DNA of 8,541 nt from Verrucomicrobiota bacterium (GCA_022709625.1 JAKLIL010000060.1:1-8541); one strand, 5' to 3'. Positions 1 through 7,041 are shown, numbered from the stretch's first letter. Program-made: numbers and translations. Notes: a model not told the origin generated them from the sequence alone.

Positions 1-50
1 AGAGGGCAGAATTTAGAAGTCAGAATGGGGGCCGAAACCTGGGCCGTTGG

Positions 51-944
51 ATGGCGTTGCTGGCGGTCGCGCTGGCAGCGGGATGCGCCGCGCCGAAGCC
101 CCAGTTCACCGATGCGGACTGGGTATCGCACACGACCACCGGGCGCGGGTGCTATGAACGGGGCGATTACCGGCGCGGGGGGGAGGCGTTTGAGCGGGCG
201 CAGCGGCGCGCGCGGGCGTTGGACGATGCGGACGCGTTGGCGATTTCGGCGGTGAACCGCTCCGTCTGCCTGCTGGCGGAGGGCAAGGCCGAAGAGGCGC
301 GGGCGGGGATCGACGAGGCCTTGGCGGATCCGCGGACGTCGCCATCCCGCCGGGCGGAACTGCAGGCGGCCGGCGCGCGCGCCGAATTGGCGTTGGGCCA
401 GCCGGACGAAGCGTCCAAGCGGGCGGAGGCGGCGCTGCAACTCCGTCCCGCGCCCGTTACTCGGGCGCAGGCGCTGCTGGCGAAAAGCGCGGCGGCGCTG
501 GCAAACAACGACCCCGCCCAAGCGACCCAGACGCTGCAAGAGGGCTTGTCTGCCGGCGGATGGCGCCAGTTGTCCGCCGCGATTCAGGCGGAACATGCGG
601 CGCGGCGGGCGGAGATCGCCGCGGCGGAAAAACGGTCGGCGGACGCGATGGGGCTGCAGGACGAAGCCGCCCGGTTGTGGAAAAACGCCGGCCGCCTGCC
701 TGAAATGGGCCGCGCCTTGGCCGAAGCCGGCCGGCAGGCCAAGGCGGCGGATAATCTGGCGGAGGCCAGCGACCGTTTTTGGCGGGCGGCGCGCAGCCTG
801 TGGGCACTAGGTCTTCAGCCCGAGGCTGTCCGCGTCCTCGAGGAAGGCGTCGCCTGCGCCGAAGAACTCAAGGACGAGGCGGTGGGGAAGCGCATGGCAG
901 AACTGTTTGTAACCTTCAAGGCCGGAAAACGACCTTCAAAATAA
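51..944 (+). CDS. TPR-like helical repeat lipoprotein
   Basis: Probable periplasm-facing lipoprotein acting as a protein-interaction scaffold. The N-terminus is a short hydrophobic stretch ending in a lipobox (LAAGC, Cys12), so it should be lipidated and membrane-anchored. The rest is Ala/Glu/Arg-rich helix with degenerate TPR-like hairpins near residues 33-57, 62-92, 103-131, 138-166 and 241-274. No catalytic motif is visible. The start is uncertain: ATG51 gives a signal peptide with no positive n-region and has no clear ribosome binding site. The same frame stays open to base 3 and would add residues including several Arg just before Met51, so the real start may lie upstream of the window. 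The stop is followed after 12 nt by an SH3-like gene and then an M48 protease, suggesting an envelope operon. The repeats are too degenerate for a named family. Confidence 0.75.
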   Translation: MALLAVALAAGCAAPKPQFTDADWVSHTTTGRGCYERGDYRRGGEAFERAQRRARALDDADALAISAVNRSVCLLAEGKAEEARAGIDEALADPRTSPSRRAELQAAGARAELALGQPDEASKRAEAALQLRPAPVTRAQALLAKSAAALANNDPAQATQTLQEGLSAGGWRQLSAAIQAEHAARRAEIAAAEKRSADAMGLQDEAARLWKNAGRLPEMGRALAEAGRQAKAADNLAEASDRFWRAARSLWALGLQPEAVRVLEEGVACAEELKDEAVGKRMAELFVTFKAGKRPSK

Positions 945-956
945 CGGAGCACAAAG

Positions 957-1418
957 ATGAAGAAATGGGTGTTGATGGGCGTAGCGGCGCTGGTGGCGAC
1001 CGGCGCATGGGCGGCGAAGGAGATGAGCGTGCAGGTGCGCGAGGGGCAATTGCGCAATCGCGCGTCCTTTTTGGGGACGGTGACGGGCACGGTGGCCTAC
1101 GGGGATCGCGTAGTGGTGAACCAGACGATGGCGGGCTGGTGCGAGGTGGCGACTGCCGCCGGCGCCACGGGCTGGATCCACGAATCGGCGCTGACGCCGA
1201 AGCGTATCGTCATAGCTTCGGGCGCGAACGACGCCCGTATCGGCGCCAGTGGCGAGGAAGTCGCCTTGGCCGGCAAAGGCTTCAACAAGGAAGTCGAGGC
1301 CGCCTATAAGCAGCAGAACCAAAACCTCGACTACACCTGGGTGGATTGGATGGGCAAGCAGGTCGTTTCGGAGGCGCAACTCGTGAATTTCCTGCAACAG
1401 GGCGGATTGGCCCAGTGA
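957..1418 (+). CDS. Secreted SH3-like domain protein
   Basis: Small exported protein of 153 residues. Residues 1-19 form a classic Sec signal peptide (KK n-region, hydrophobic core, AWA cleavage site). Residues about 22-80 form a bacterial SH3-like domain: LRNRAS opening, strands around GDRVVV, the W of AGWCEV, and a closing GWIHESAL. Such domains commonly bind peptidoglycan or protein partners. The C-terminal region (about 84-153) contains an AGKGFNKEVE segment and ends in a predicted helix; I do not recognise it as a named domain. Start ATG957 is supported by CGGAG at 945-949 with 7 nt spacing. It lies 12 nt after the TPR lipoprotein and 10 nt before the M48 protease, so it is very likely co-transcribed and may be a partner or targeting factor for the protease. 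The fold call is firm; the ligand is unknown. Confidence 0.85.
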   Translation: MKKWVLMGVAALVATGAWAAKEMSVQVREGQLRNRASFLGTVTGTVAYGDRVVVNQTMAGWCEVATAAGATGWIHESALTPKRIVIASGANDARIGASGEEVALAGKGFNKEVEAAYKQQNQNLDYTWVDWMGKQVVSEAQLVNFLQQGGLAQ

Positions 1419-1428
1419 GGAAGACGCC

Positions 1429-2355
1429 ATGAAAAATCCTTCGATGTTCAAGCGTTTGGGTTTCGCCACGGTGGCGAGCATCGTTCTCTGGCTGGCGGCG
1501 GGATGCGAATCCGTGAACCAACTGGCCCAGCTCGGGACAGGCATCGCCGTGGCCACCGGCAGCATCACGACCAACGAAGCGGCCAGCATCAACCGTGCGA
1601 CGACCGCGGTGACCAAGACCTTCGAGGACATTACGCCCGAGCAGGAATACTACATCGGCCGCACGGTGGCCGCGACGGTGCTGGCCGGATACAAGCCCAA
1701 CTCCGACCAGACCCTCAATGCCTATCTCAACGAGGTGGGCCAGGCCTTGGCAATGTTTTCGGAGCGGCCGGAAACCTTCGGCGGGTATCGCTTCATGGCG
1801 CTGGCCTCCGACGACATCAACGCGTTCGCGGCGCCCGGCGGTTTCGTGCTGGTGACGCGCGGGCTGCTGAAATGCTGCCAGGCCGAAGACCAATTGGCGG
1901 CGGTGCTCGCGCACGAGATCGGGCACGTCGAACAGCGGCACGGCTTGCGGGCCATCAAGACGGGCCGGCTCAATTCGGCGTTGACGATTCTGGCAACGGA
2001 GAGCGCCAAGAATTTCGGCGGCCAGAACCTGGCCGAGGTGACCCGGGCCTTCGACGAGTCCATCAACGACATCACCACGACGCTGATGAACAGCGGCTAT
2101 TCGCGCAAACTGGAATACGAAGCGGACGGTGCAGCGGCAGCCATTCTCAAGAAGGCCGGCTACCGGGCCGGAGCGTTGGCGGCGATGCTGGAGAACATGG
2201 CCAAGAACTGGGACGCGTCGCGCAAGGATTTCGCGGCGACGCATCCCGCGCCGGCCGACCGCCTGGCGCAGCTCCGGAAGTTGGGCATCGCGCCCGACTT
2301 CGGCTCCAACAATGCCCGCCAGCAGCGATTCCTCGCCGCGACGAAGGCTTTGTGA
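1429..2355 (+). CDS. M48-family zinc metalloprotease lipoprotein
   Basis: Membrane-anchored zinc endopeptidase, probably facing the periplasm and involved in envelope protein quality control. The signal peptide ends in a lipobox (LAAGC, Cys26). The M48 signature HEIGH is at 162-166 (zinc ligands His162 and His166, catalytic Glu163). The third zinc ligand is expected in EYEAD at 229-233 (Glu229). The family's C-terminal HPxxxxR element is at 272-278. Upstream, the NAFAAPGGFVLVTRGLL stretch (141-157) is the usual M48 substrate-edge region. Length (308) and single-domain form resemble LoiP/YcaL-type M48 lipoproteins and lack the TPR tail of BepA. A TPR-like lipoprotein is, however, encoded two genes upstream. 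GAGGA at 1417-1421, overlapping the preceding stop codon, sits 7 nt before the ATG. Two adjacent cysteines (149-150) just before the active-site helix are uncommon and could form or block a disulfide. The substrate cannot be told. Confidence 0.93.
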   Translation: MKNPSMFKRLGFATVASIVLWLAAGCESVNQLAQLGTGIAVATGSITTNEAASINRATTAVTKTFEDITPEQEYYIGRTVAATVLAGYKPNSDQTLNAYLNEVGQALAMFSERPETFGGYRFMALASDDINAFAAPGGFVLVTRGLLKCCQAEDQLAAVLAHEIGHVEQRHGLRAIKTGRLNSALTILATESAKNFGGQNLAEVTRAFDESINDITTTLMNSGYSRKLEYEADGAAAAILKKAGYRAGALAAMLENMAKNWDASRKDFAATHPAPADRLAQLRKLGIAPDFGSNNARQQRFLAATKAL

Positions 2356-2370
2356 GGGTGGATTTTTCAG

Positions 2371-2395
2371 GTAGGGACGGCACGCCGTGCCGTCC
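2371..2395 (+). repeat. REP unit 1 (GTAG + 21-nt palindrome)
   Basis: GTAG at 2371-2374 is followed directly by a palindrome at 2375-2395: arms GGACGGCACG and CGTGCCGTCC match perfectly around a single central C. As a hairpin this gives a stem of about 9 bp with a 3-nt loop. No T-run follows, so it is not a typical intrinsic terminator. Confidence 0.75.
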
Positions 2396-2419
2396 GGGCT
2401 GTTTGAACCGAAATACAAC

Positions 2420-2445
2420 GGACGCCGACGGCGCGGCGTCCCTAC
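2420..2445 (-). repeat. REP unit 2 (inverted copy)
   Basis: Read on the - strand, GTAG (2445-2442) directly precedes a hairpin with arms GGACGCCG/CGGCGTCC and a 6-nt loop (2420-2441). It has the same plan as unit 1 with several substitutions. Some changes in one arm are matched in the other, so pairing is kept while sequence drifts. This argues that the structure itself is selected. Confidence 0.72.
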
Positions 2446-2475
2446 CTTTCGATCCGCGGCCAGCAGGCAAAATAT

Positions 2476-4611
2476 ATGAATAAAAAGGTCGTGTACGGGC
2501 TGCTGGCCGGCGCGGTGGCGTTTTTGTGCGTCGCCGCGCTGGACCGCGCGGGGCTGGCCAGCCGCTGGGACAATCCCTTGTCGGATTGGCGCGCGCGGCT
2601 GCTCGCCAAGCCGTCGGCGGCCACGAGTCGAGTCAAGCTGATCCTGTTGGACCAGTCCAGCTTGGACTGGGCCAGCCGGAACCTGGGCTGGTCGTGGCCG
2701 TGGCCGCGCGAGGCCTACGTGCCGCTCTTGGATTACCTGAAACGCAACGGGGCCCGGGTGGCCATATTCGACGTGCTCTACACGGAGCCGTCGAGCTACG
2801 GCGTGGCGGACGATGAAGCCTTCGGCGAAGGTATCGGGCGCTTTGGCAACTTCGTCGGCGCGACGTTTCTCGGCAAGCAGACCGAGCAAGCGACGGCGTG
2901 GCCGTCTTTTGCGAAGGCCAATCCCCTTGAAATCAACGGCCTCGCGGCGTGGCTGGCGGCCCATCCAGCGGCGGTGCCGGAACTGGTTGCGGAAAGCGCG
3001 GCGTTCCCGGTGCCGGAAGTGGCGGGCAAGGCTGCCTGGTTGGCAAACGTGCGCGAGGTGCCCGACGGCGACGGCGTTTTCCGCCGTACGGCGCCTTTCC
3101 GGGTGTTTGACGGCAAGGTCCTGCCCGCGCTCGGCTTGGCCGGGTGGCTGGCGGGCTTGAACGCGGTCGAGGTCAAAGCCGCCCTCGAACCGGCAATCTT
3201 GGCGGTAGCCGGCCGCCGCGTTCCTTTGGACGATGCCGGGCGCATGATCCTGAAATTCCGGGGGAAATCCGGCACGCACGAAGCCTTCACCGCGGCGGCG
3301 GTGATCCAGTCGGAACTGCGTCTTCAAGAGGGCGGCGAACCGCCCATCAAGGACGGGCGCGTCTTCCGGGACGCCTACGTGGTCTTCGGATTCAGCGCGC
3401 CGGGATTGAAGGATTTGCGGCCTTCGCCAATGGGCGGGGACTATCCGGGACCGGAAATCGGCGCGACGATGCTGGACAATCTGTTGGCCGGCGATTTCCT
3501 GCGCGACGTGCCTCCGGCGGCGGTTGGGCTGTGGGTCTTGGCGTTGGCCCTGGCGGCCGGCGTTTGCGCGGCCGCCGCGCGCAGCGGCTGGCTGACGGGC
3601 TTGGCGGCGTTGGTCTTGATTCCCTTGCCCGTGGCGGCCGGCGTCGTGGCTTGGCGGGCCGGATTCGTTCTCCCGGCTGCGTCCGCCATTGTGGCGACGG
3701 CGATCGCGCTGCTGGGCGGGGCCGTGGCGAATTTCGTGCTGGAAGGCCGGCAGAAACTGTTTCTCAAGGGAGCCTTCAAGCACTATCTGAGCCCGGAGGT
3801 GATCGAGCAGATTCTGCGCGATCCCACCCGCCTCAAGCTCGGCGGCGAGCGCCGCGAACTGACGATTTTCTTCTCCGACCTGCAGGGGTTCTCCGCGATA
3901 TCCGAACGATTGGGACCCGAGGATTTGACGAAACTGCTCAACGACTATTTGTCCGACATGACGGACATCATCCTCGAGGAGGGGGGCACGCTGGACAAGT
4001 ACGAGGGCGATGCGATCATCGCGTTTTGGAACGCGCCGCTGCCCCAGCCCGACCACGCGAAGCGCGCGGTGTGCGCCGCGGTGCGCTGCCAGCGGAAACT
4101 GGCCGAGCGCCGCGCGGAGTTCGAGCAGCGCACGGGCGCGGTGCTGAAGATGCGCATCGGCCTGAACACGGGCGCGGTCGTGGTCGGCAACATGGGCTCG
4201 CGCAACCGGTTCGACTACACGGTGCTGGGCGACGCCGCGAACCTGGCCTCGCGCCTCGAAGGCGCCAACAAGGCGCTGGGTACCTATATGATGGTGGCGG
4301 AGTCGACGTGGTCGCAGACGAACGGAGCCTTTCCCGGCCGCGAACTGGGCCAACTGCGCGTGGTTGGCCGCAAGACGCCCGTGCGCGTGTTCGAGGCGAC
4401 CGGGCTCGCCGGCGAGGCCCGGCCCGAAGCGCACGCGGCTTTCGAAGCCGCCTTGGCGCTGGCGAAATCCACGCGCTGGGCCGAGGCGGCCGCCGCCTTC
4501 GCGGCGCTGGGCGAGGATCCCGCCGCCCAAACCTACGCGGCCCAATGCCGCGCGCTGGCCGCCGCTCTCGGCGCCGGCTGGGACGGCATTTGGAATCTGA
4601 CAGAGAAGTGA
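2476..4611 (+). CDS. CHASE2-domain class III adenylate cyclase
   Basis: Membrane adenylate cyclase (ATP to cAMP and pyrophosphate) with an extracytoplasmic sensor. Order: TM helix about 5-22; CHASE2-type sensor about 30-345 (LILLDQSSLDW, NGARVAIFDVLY, DGDGVFRRTAPF, DYPGPEIGATMLDNLL are family-like); three TM helices about 348-367, 372-393 and 397-421; catalytic domain about 430-640. All canonical residues appear present: metal Asp468 (FFSDLQGFS) and Asp512, purine-reading Lys508 (DKYEGD) with Thr582, and transition-state Asn589 and Arg593 (NLASR). The Lys/Thr pair indicates adenylate rather than guanylate cyclase, class IIIb type. A helical tail (645-711) follows. The ATG has only a weak GCAGG (2463-2467, 8 nt spacing), but the start fits the first TM helix well. 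Promoter elements are not evident; the REPIN lies directly upstream. It heads an operon with a metallo-hydrolase and a nucleotide-binding channel. The sensor's ligand is unknown. Confidence 0.93.
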   Translation: MNKKVVYGLLAGAVAFLCVAALDRAGLASRWDNPLSDWRARLLAKPSAATSRVKLILLDQSSLDWASRNLGWSWPWPREAYVPLLDYLKRNGARVAIFDVLYTEPSSYGVADDEAFGEGIGRFGNFVGATFLGKQTEQATAWPSFAKANPLEINGLAAWLAAHPAAVPELVAESAAFPVPEVAGKAAWLANVREVPDGDGVFRRTAPFRVFDGKVLPALGLAGWLAGLNAVEVKAALEPAILAVAGRRVPLDDAGRMILKFRGKSGTHEAFTAAAVIQSELRLQEGGEPPIKDGRVFRDAYVVFGFSAPGLKDLRPSPMGGDYPGPEIGATMLDNLLAGDFLRDVPPAAVGLWVLALALAAGVCAAAARSGWLTGLAALVLIPLPVAAGVVAWRAGFVLPAASAIVATAIALLGGAVANFVLEGRQKLFLKGAFKHYLSPEVIEQILRDPTRLKLGGERRELTIFFSDLQGFSAISERLGPEDLTKLLNDYLSDMTDIILEEGGTLDKYEGDAIIAFWNAPLPQPDHAKRAVCAAVRCQRKLAERRAEFEQRTGAVLKMRIGLNTGAVVVGNMGSRNRFDYTVLGDAANLASRLEGANKALGTYMMVAESTWSQTNGAFPGRELGQLRVVGRKTPVRVFEATGLAGEARPEAHAAFEAALALAKSTRWAEAAAAFAALGEDPAAQTYAAQCRALAAALGAGWDGIWNLTEK

Positions 4612-4621
4612 GGGCGGCGCG

Positions 4622-5404
4622 ATGAAGGTTTTCTTGGGCGGGGCCCGCGGCAGCTTTCCGGTGTCCGGCGCGGACAAGACGCGCTACGGCGGCAACACCT
4701 TCGCCCTGCTGGTCGAGGGGCGCGCCGGCGGACAGGTGCTGATCGACGCCGGCAGCGGCGTGCGCGCCCTGCGCCACCGCCTGCGTCCGGGCGGCACGTT
4801 GTTTTTCACCCACACGCATTTGGACCATGTGGTCGGATTGCCGTCGCTCGCCAAAGTCTGGCCCCGGCGGTTGATTCTGCCCCGCGGCGATCTTGCGACC
4901 GTATTGGCGCGGGTGTTCTCGCCGCCGGTCTGGCCGGTGACGCTTCCGGCGGCGGAGTTCGCGGTGCCGCAGGTCCCCGTGGAAATCGACGGCTTGCGGG
5001 TGGCCTGGCATCCGGTGGCGCATCCGAACGGCTGCCATGCCTATCGCATCGACGAGCCGGCCACGGGCGCGAGCGTGGTCGTGGCGACCGACATCGAATG
5101 GGCGGCGATGGCTCCCGGCGCGCAGGATGCCTTCGCGGCCTTCGCGCGGGGCGTCGATCTGCTGGTCTTCGATGCGCATTTTTTGCCGGCGGAATACGCT
5201 GCGCACAAGGGCTGGGGCCACAGCACCTGGGCCGACGCCGTCGCGGCGGCGCGCCGAAGCGGGGCCCGCAAGCTTTGGGCGGTCCACCACGCGCCGGGCC
5301 GCACCGATGCCGCACTCGACGCCCTCGCCGAGACGGCCACGGCGGAATTCAAGGGGATTGTTTTTCCGCGGGGCGAAACCATGACGGAGACTTTGCATGA
5401 ATAG
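4622..5404 (+). CDS. MBL-fold metallo-hydrolase, possible cyclic-nucleotide phosphodiesterase
   Basis: Cytoplasmic metal-dependent hydrolase of 260 residues with no signal peptide. It opens with GGARGSFPVSG (6-16) and RYGGNT (21-26), a conserved start of one branch of metallo-beta-lactamase-fold proteins. It has the metal motif HTHLDH (64-69), further candidate ligands His134, Asp157 (ATDIEW) and His222/His223 (VHHAPGRTD), and a DAHF...GWGHSTW block (184-203). Relatives of this branch are often called phosphodiesterase-like and many adjoin CHASE2 cyclases, but their substrates are mostly untested. The place between a cAMP maker and a cAMP-binding channel makes a cyclic-nucleotide phosphodiesterase a reasonable inference. 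A role on another phosphodiester or cyclic phosphate is also possible. GAGGG (4610-4614, 7 nt spacing) supports the start, 10 nt after the cyclase. The gene overlaps the channel gene by 8 nt, implying translational coupling. Confidence 0.88.
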   Translation: MKVFLGGARGSFPVSGADKTRYGGNTFALLVEGRAGGQVLIDAGSGVRALRHRLRPGGTLFFTHTHLDHVVGLPSLAKVWPRRLILPRGDLATVLARVFSPPVWPVTLPAAEFAVPQVPVEIDGLRVAWHPVAHPNGCHAYRIDEPATGASVVVATDIEWAAMAPGAQDAFAAFARGVDLLVFDAHFLPAEYAAHKGWGHSTWADAVAAARRSGARKLWAVHHAPGRTDAALDALAETATAEFKGIVFPRGETMTETLHE

Positions 5405-7028
5405 CGCGTCGTTGTTCCATTTTGCGGAGTGGGGCGGCTTGATTCTGGTCGTACTGGCCGCCATGGCTCTGGCGTTTCTGCCGCGGCGGTCGCTGGAGCG
5501 AAGGGCGGACAACGCGAAAAACCCGCTGGCCATGTGGTTCTTCGGCGTGCTGGGGAGCGTGGTCTTTCCCTTGCTGGCGCTGGGGCTGGGTTGGCTGGTC
5601 TTGTGGGCGCCCGGCGCGCTCAATGCGTCGTGGGCCGGGCAGGTGTCGCCGCCCCACCGTTCGGCCTGGCGCCTGTTCTGGCTGGCGATGCTTGTGCTCC
5701 AGATCGCCGAAGCCACAGTCCGGCAAGTGGCCGCGGCCGGCGGCCAGCACCAGATTCCGGCGCTGCTGCGTGGCGTGCTGCGGGCCATCGTCGTGGCGCT
5801 GGTGGCGTTTCTGGTCCTGCGGTTCGAATTGGGGTGGAACATCACGCCGCTGCTGGCCTCCACCGCGTTGATCACGGCGGTGATCGGCTTCGCGCTCCAG
5901 GGCGTGCTGGGCAACCTGCTGGCGGGTATGTCGCTGAACCTGACCGGAGCGATGGCGCACCGCGACTGGGTGGCAATCGACGATCTGGAAGGGCAGATCG
6001 AGGAAATGAATTGGCGGGAGACCTGGCTGGTCACCCGCGAGAAAATCCCGGTGCGCATCCCCAACAGCAAGGTCGCGGAGGCGCGCATCCGCCACCTGAC
6101 CCGACCGGAAGGTCCGCGGCGGTGCTCGATATATGTGGAAGCCGGGTACGGCGATCCGCCGGATGAAGTTATCGCGGCTTTGCTGGCGGCGGCGCAGGCC
6201 GTCCCGGAAGTCCGCGCCGCGCCCGCGCCCCAGGCGTTGCTGGTGGACTACAAGAGCTACGGCATCGGCTACGAACTGCGGCTGTGGCTCGACAACTATC
6301 CTTTCCGGGAACCGGTCATGGCGGACGTACGCCGCCACGTCTGGTACCAGTTCCGCCGGCGCGGCATCCAAATCCCGTATCCGGTGACGGACCAGGTCTT
6401 GAACGACTTCATGCAGCGGGCGATCGCGCCCGCGCCGCCGTCGGCCAGCGATCCCGAAACCCAGCGGCTCGCGGCGGGCCTGATGCAAAGCGATTTCGCC
6501 CGCAAGGTGCTCGTCGATCCCGAGGGCCAGCCGCTGGTTCCCGCGGCGGATTTGGCGGCATGGGCGGCGCGATTGGCGAGCCAGCGCTTTGGCCGCGGCG
6601 AAATCGTGTTCCGCCAGGGCGAACCCGGCGATTGCTGCTACGTGGTGCTGGCGGGGGCGCTGGCAGGACGCATCCGCCATCCCGAGGGCGGCCGGGAAAC
6701 GACTTTCGCGGTAAATCCCGGTTCGGTGGTAGGCGAAATGAGCTTGCTGACGGGGCTGCCCCGGATGGCGGAAATCCGGGTCAAGGAATCGGCGGAGCTG
6801 CTGCGCATCCCCGCGCCGGAATTCGCCGCCCTGTTGGGCAAGCATGCCGGCCTTGTCGAACGGATGAGCCGGCTCGTGGCCGACCGGGTCCAGCAGAACC
6901 GCCAGCAATACGAGGACTTGCTGGCAGCGGACGCGGGGACGACCGCCCAGGCGCTCTCGCGCGATGGCATCCTCAAGCGCTTCTGGCGCCTGCTGGGGGG
7001 CGGTGAAACGGCGGCGGCAAACCGGTAA
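5397..7028 (+). CDS. MscS-type channel with C-terminal cyclic-nucleotide-binding domain
   Basis: Inner-membrane channel of the bCNG type: an MscS core joined to a CRP-like nucleotide sensor. Hydrophobic helices lie at about 14-28, 45-71, 91-105, 125-142 and 150-183. The last is the pore helix with the MscS-like GFALQGVLGN at 164-173 and continues to LAGMSLNL. The beta-domain follows (DWVAIDDLEG, NWRETWLVT, IPNSKV; about 188-236), then the alpha/beta vestibule to about 335. The cyclic-nucleotide-binding domain spans about 375-500, with a FRQGEPGDCCYVV hinge and a phosphate-binding cassette GEMSLLTGLPRMA (446-458) carrying Glu447 and Arg456. Met457 replaces the usual Ser/Thr after that Arg. A tail with a basic amphipathic helix (ILKRFWRLL) ends the protein. 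CGGAG at 5385-5389 is 7 nt before the ATG. Family members of this type have been reported as gated by cyclic nucleotide more than by membrane tension; which applies here is not shown by sequence. Confidence 0.93.
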   Translation: MNSASLFHFAEWGGLILVVLAAMALAFLPRRSLERRADNAKNPLAMWFFGVLGSVVFPLLALGLGWLVLWAPGALNASWAGQVSPPHRSAWRLFWLAMLVLQIAEATVRQVAAAGGQHQIPALLRGVLRAIVVALVAFLVLRFELGWNITPLLASTALITAVIGFALQGVLGNLLAGMSLNLTGAMAHRDWVAIDDLEGQIEEMNWRETWLVTREKIPVRIPNSKVAEARIRHLTRPEGPRRCSIYVEAGYGDPPDEVIAALLAAAQAVPEVRAAPAPQALLVDYKSYGIGYELRLWLDNYPFREPVMADVRRHVWYQFRRRGIQIPYPVTDQVLNDFMQRAIAPAPPSASDPETQRLAAGLMQSDFARKVLVDPEGQPLVPAADLAAWAARLASQRFGRGEIVFRQGEPGDCCYVVLAGALAGRIRHPEGGRETTFAVNPGSVVGEMSLLTGLPRMAEIRVKESAELLRIPAPEFAALLGKHAGLVERMSRLVADRVQQNRQQYEDLLAADAGTTAQALSRDGILKRFWRLLGGGETAAANR

Positions 7029-7041
7029 AAATCCGGTAAAA
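7021..7041. repeat. Short tandem repeat and weak hairpin over the channel gene stop
   Basis: CCGGTAAAA occurs at 7022-7030 and again at 7033-7041, spanning the TAA stop (7026-7028). ACCGG (7021-7025) can also pair with CCGGT (7033-7037) around a 7-nt A-rich loop. The stem is only 5 bp and has no T-tract, so terminator function is doubtful. No other convincing terminator is visible before glgC. Confidence 0.35.

Larger units (their letters stand above)
2369..2447. repeat. REPIN-like palindromic doublet between operons
   Basis: A 79-nt element fills most of the 120-nt gap between the M48 gene and the cyclase gene. Its ends are perfect 11-bp inverted repeats, AGGTAGGGACG (2369-2379) and CGTCCCTACCT (2437-2447). 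Inside are two independent hairpins separated by a less GC-rich 24-nt spacer (2396-2419). On each strand a GTAG tetranucleotide immediately precedes the hairpin, which is the established layout of REP sequences recognised by RAYT (TnpA-REP) transposases. Two inverted REPs form a REPIN. No target-site duplication is visible, as expected for such elements. In RNA it could fold as a pair of hairpins or one long cruciform and may affect the 3' end of the upstream mRNA. That it is mobile or multicopy is inference, because only one copy is in the window. Confidence 0.75.

Noticed and set aside
2356..2368. T5 run after the M48 stop as an intrinsic terminator
   Set aside because: No hairpin precedes the T-run; the hairpins lie downstream of it.
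1282..4677. Very long antisense open frame (1131 codons) on the - strand
   Set aside because: It lies opposite the M48 and cyclase genes, whose motifs are unmistakable. Its translation is rich in Arg, Gln and His with no recognisable domain, which is typical of the complementary frame of GC-rich genes.
4016..6088. Antisense open frame (690 codons) on the - strand
   Set aside because: Overlaps the cyclase, hydrolase and channel genes, has no motif, and shows low-complexity Arg/Pro/Ala runs.
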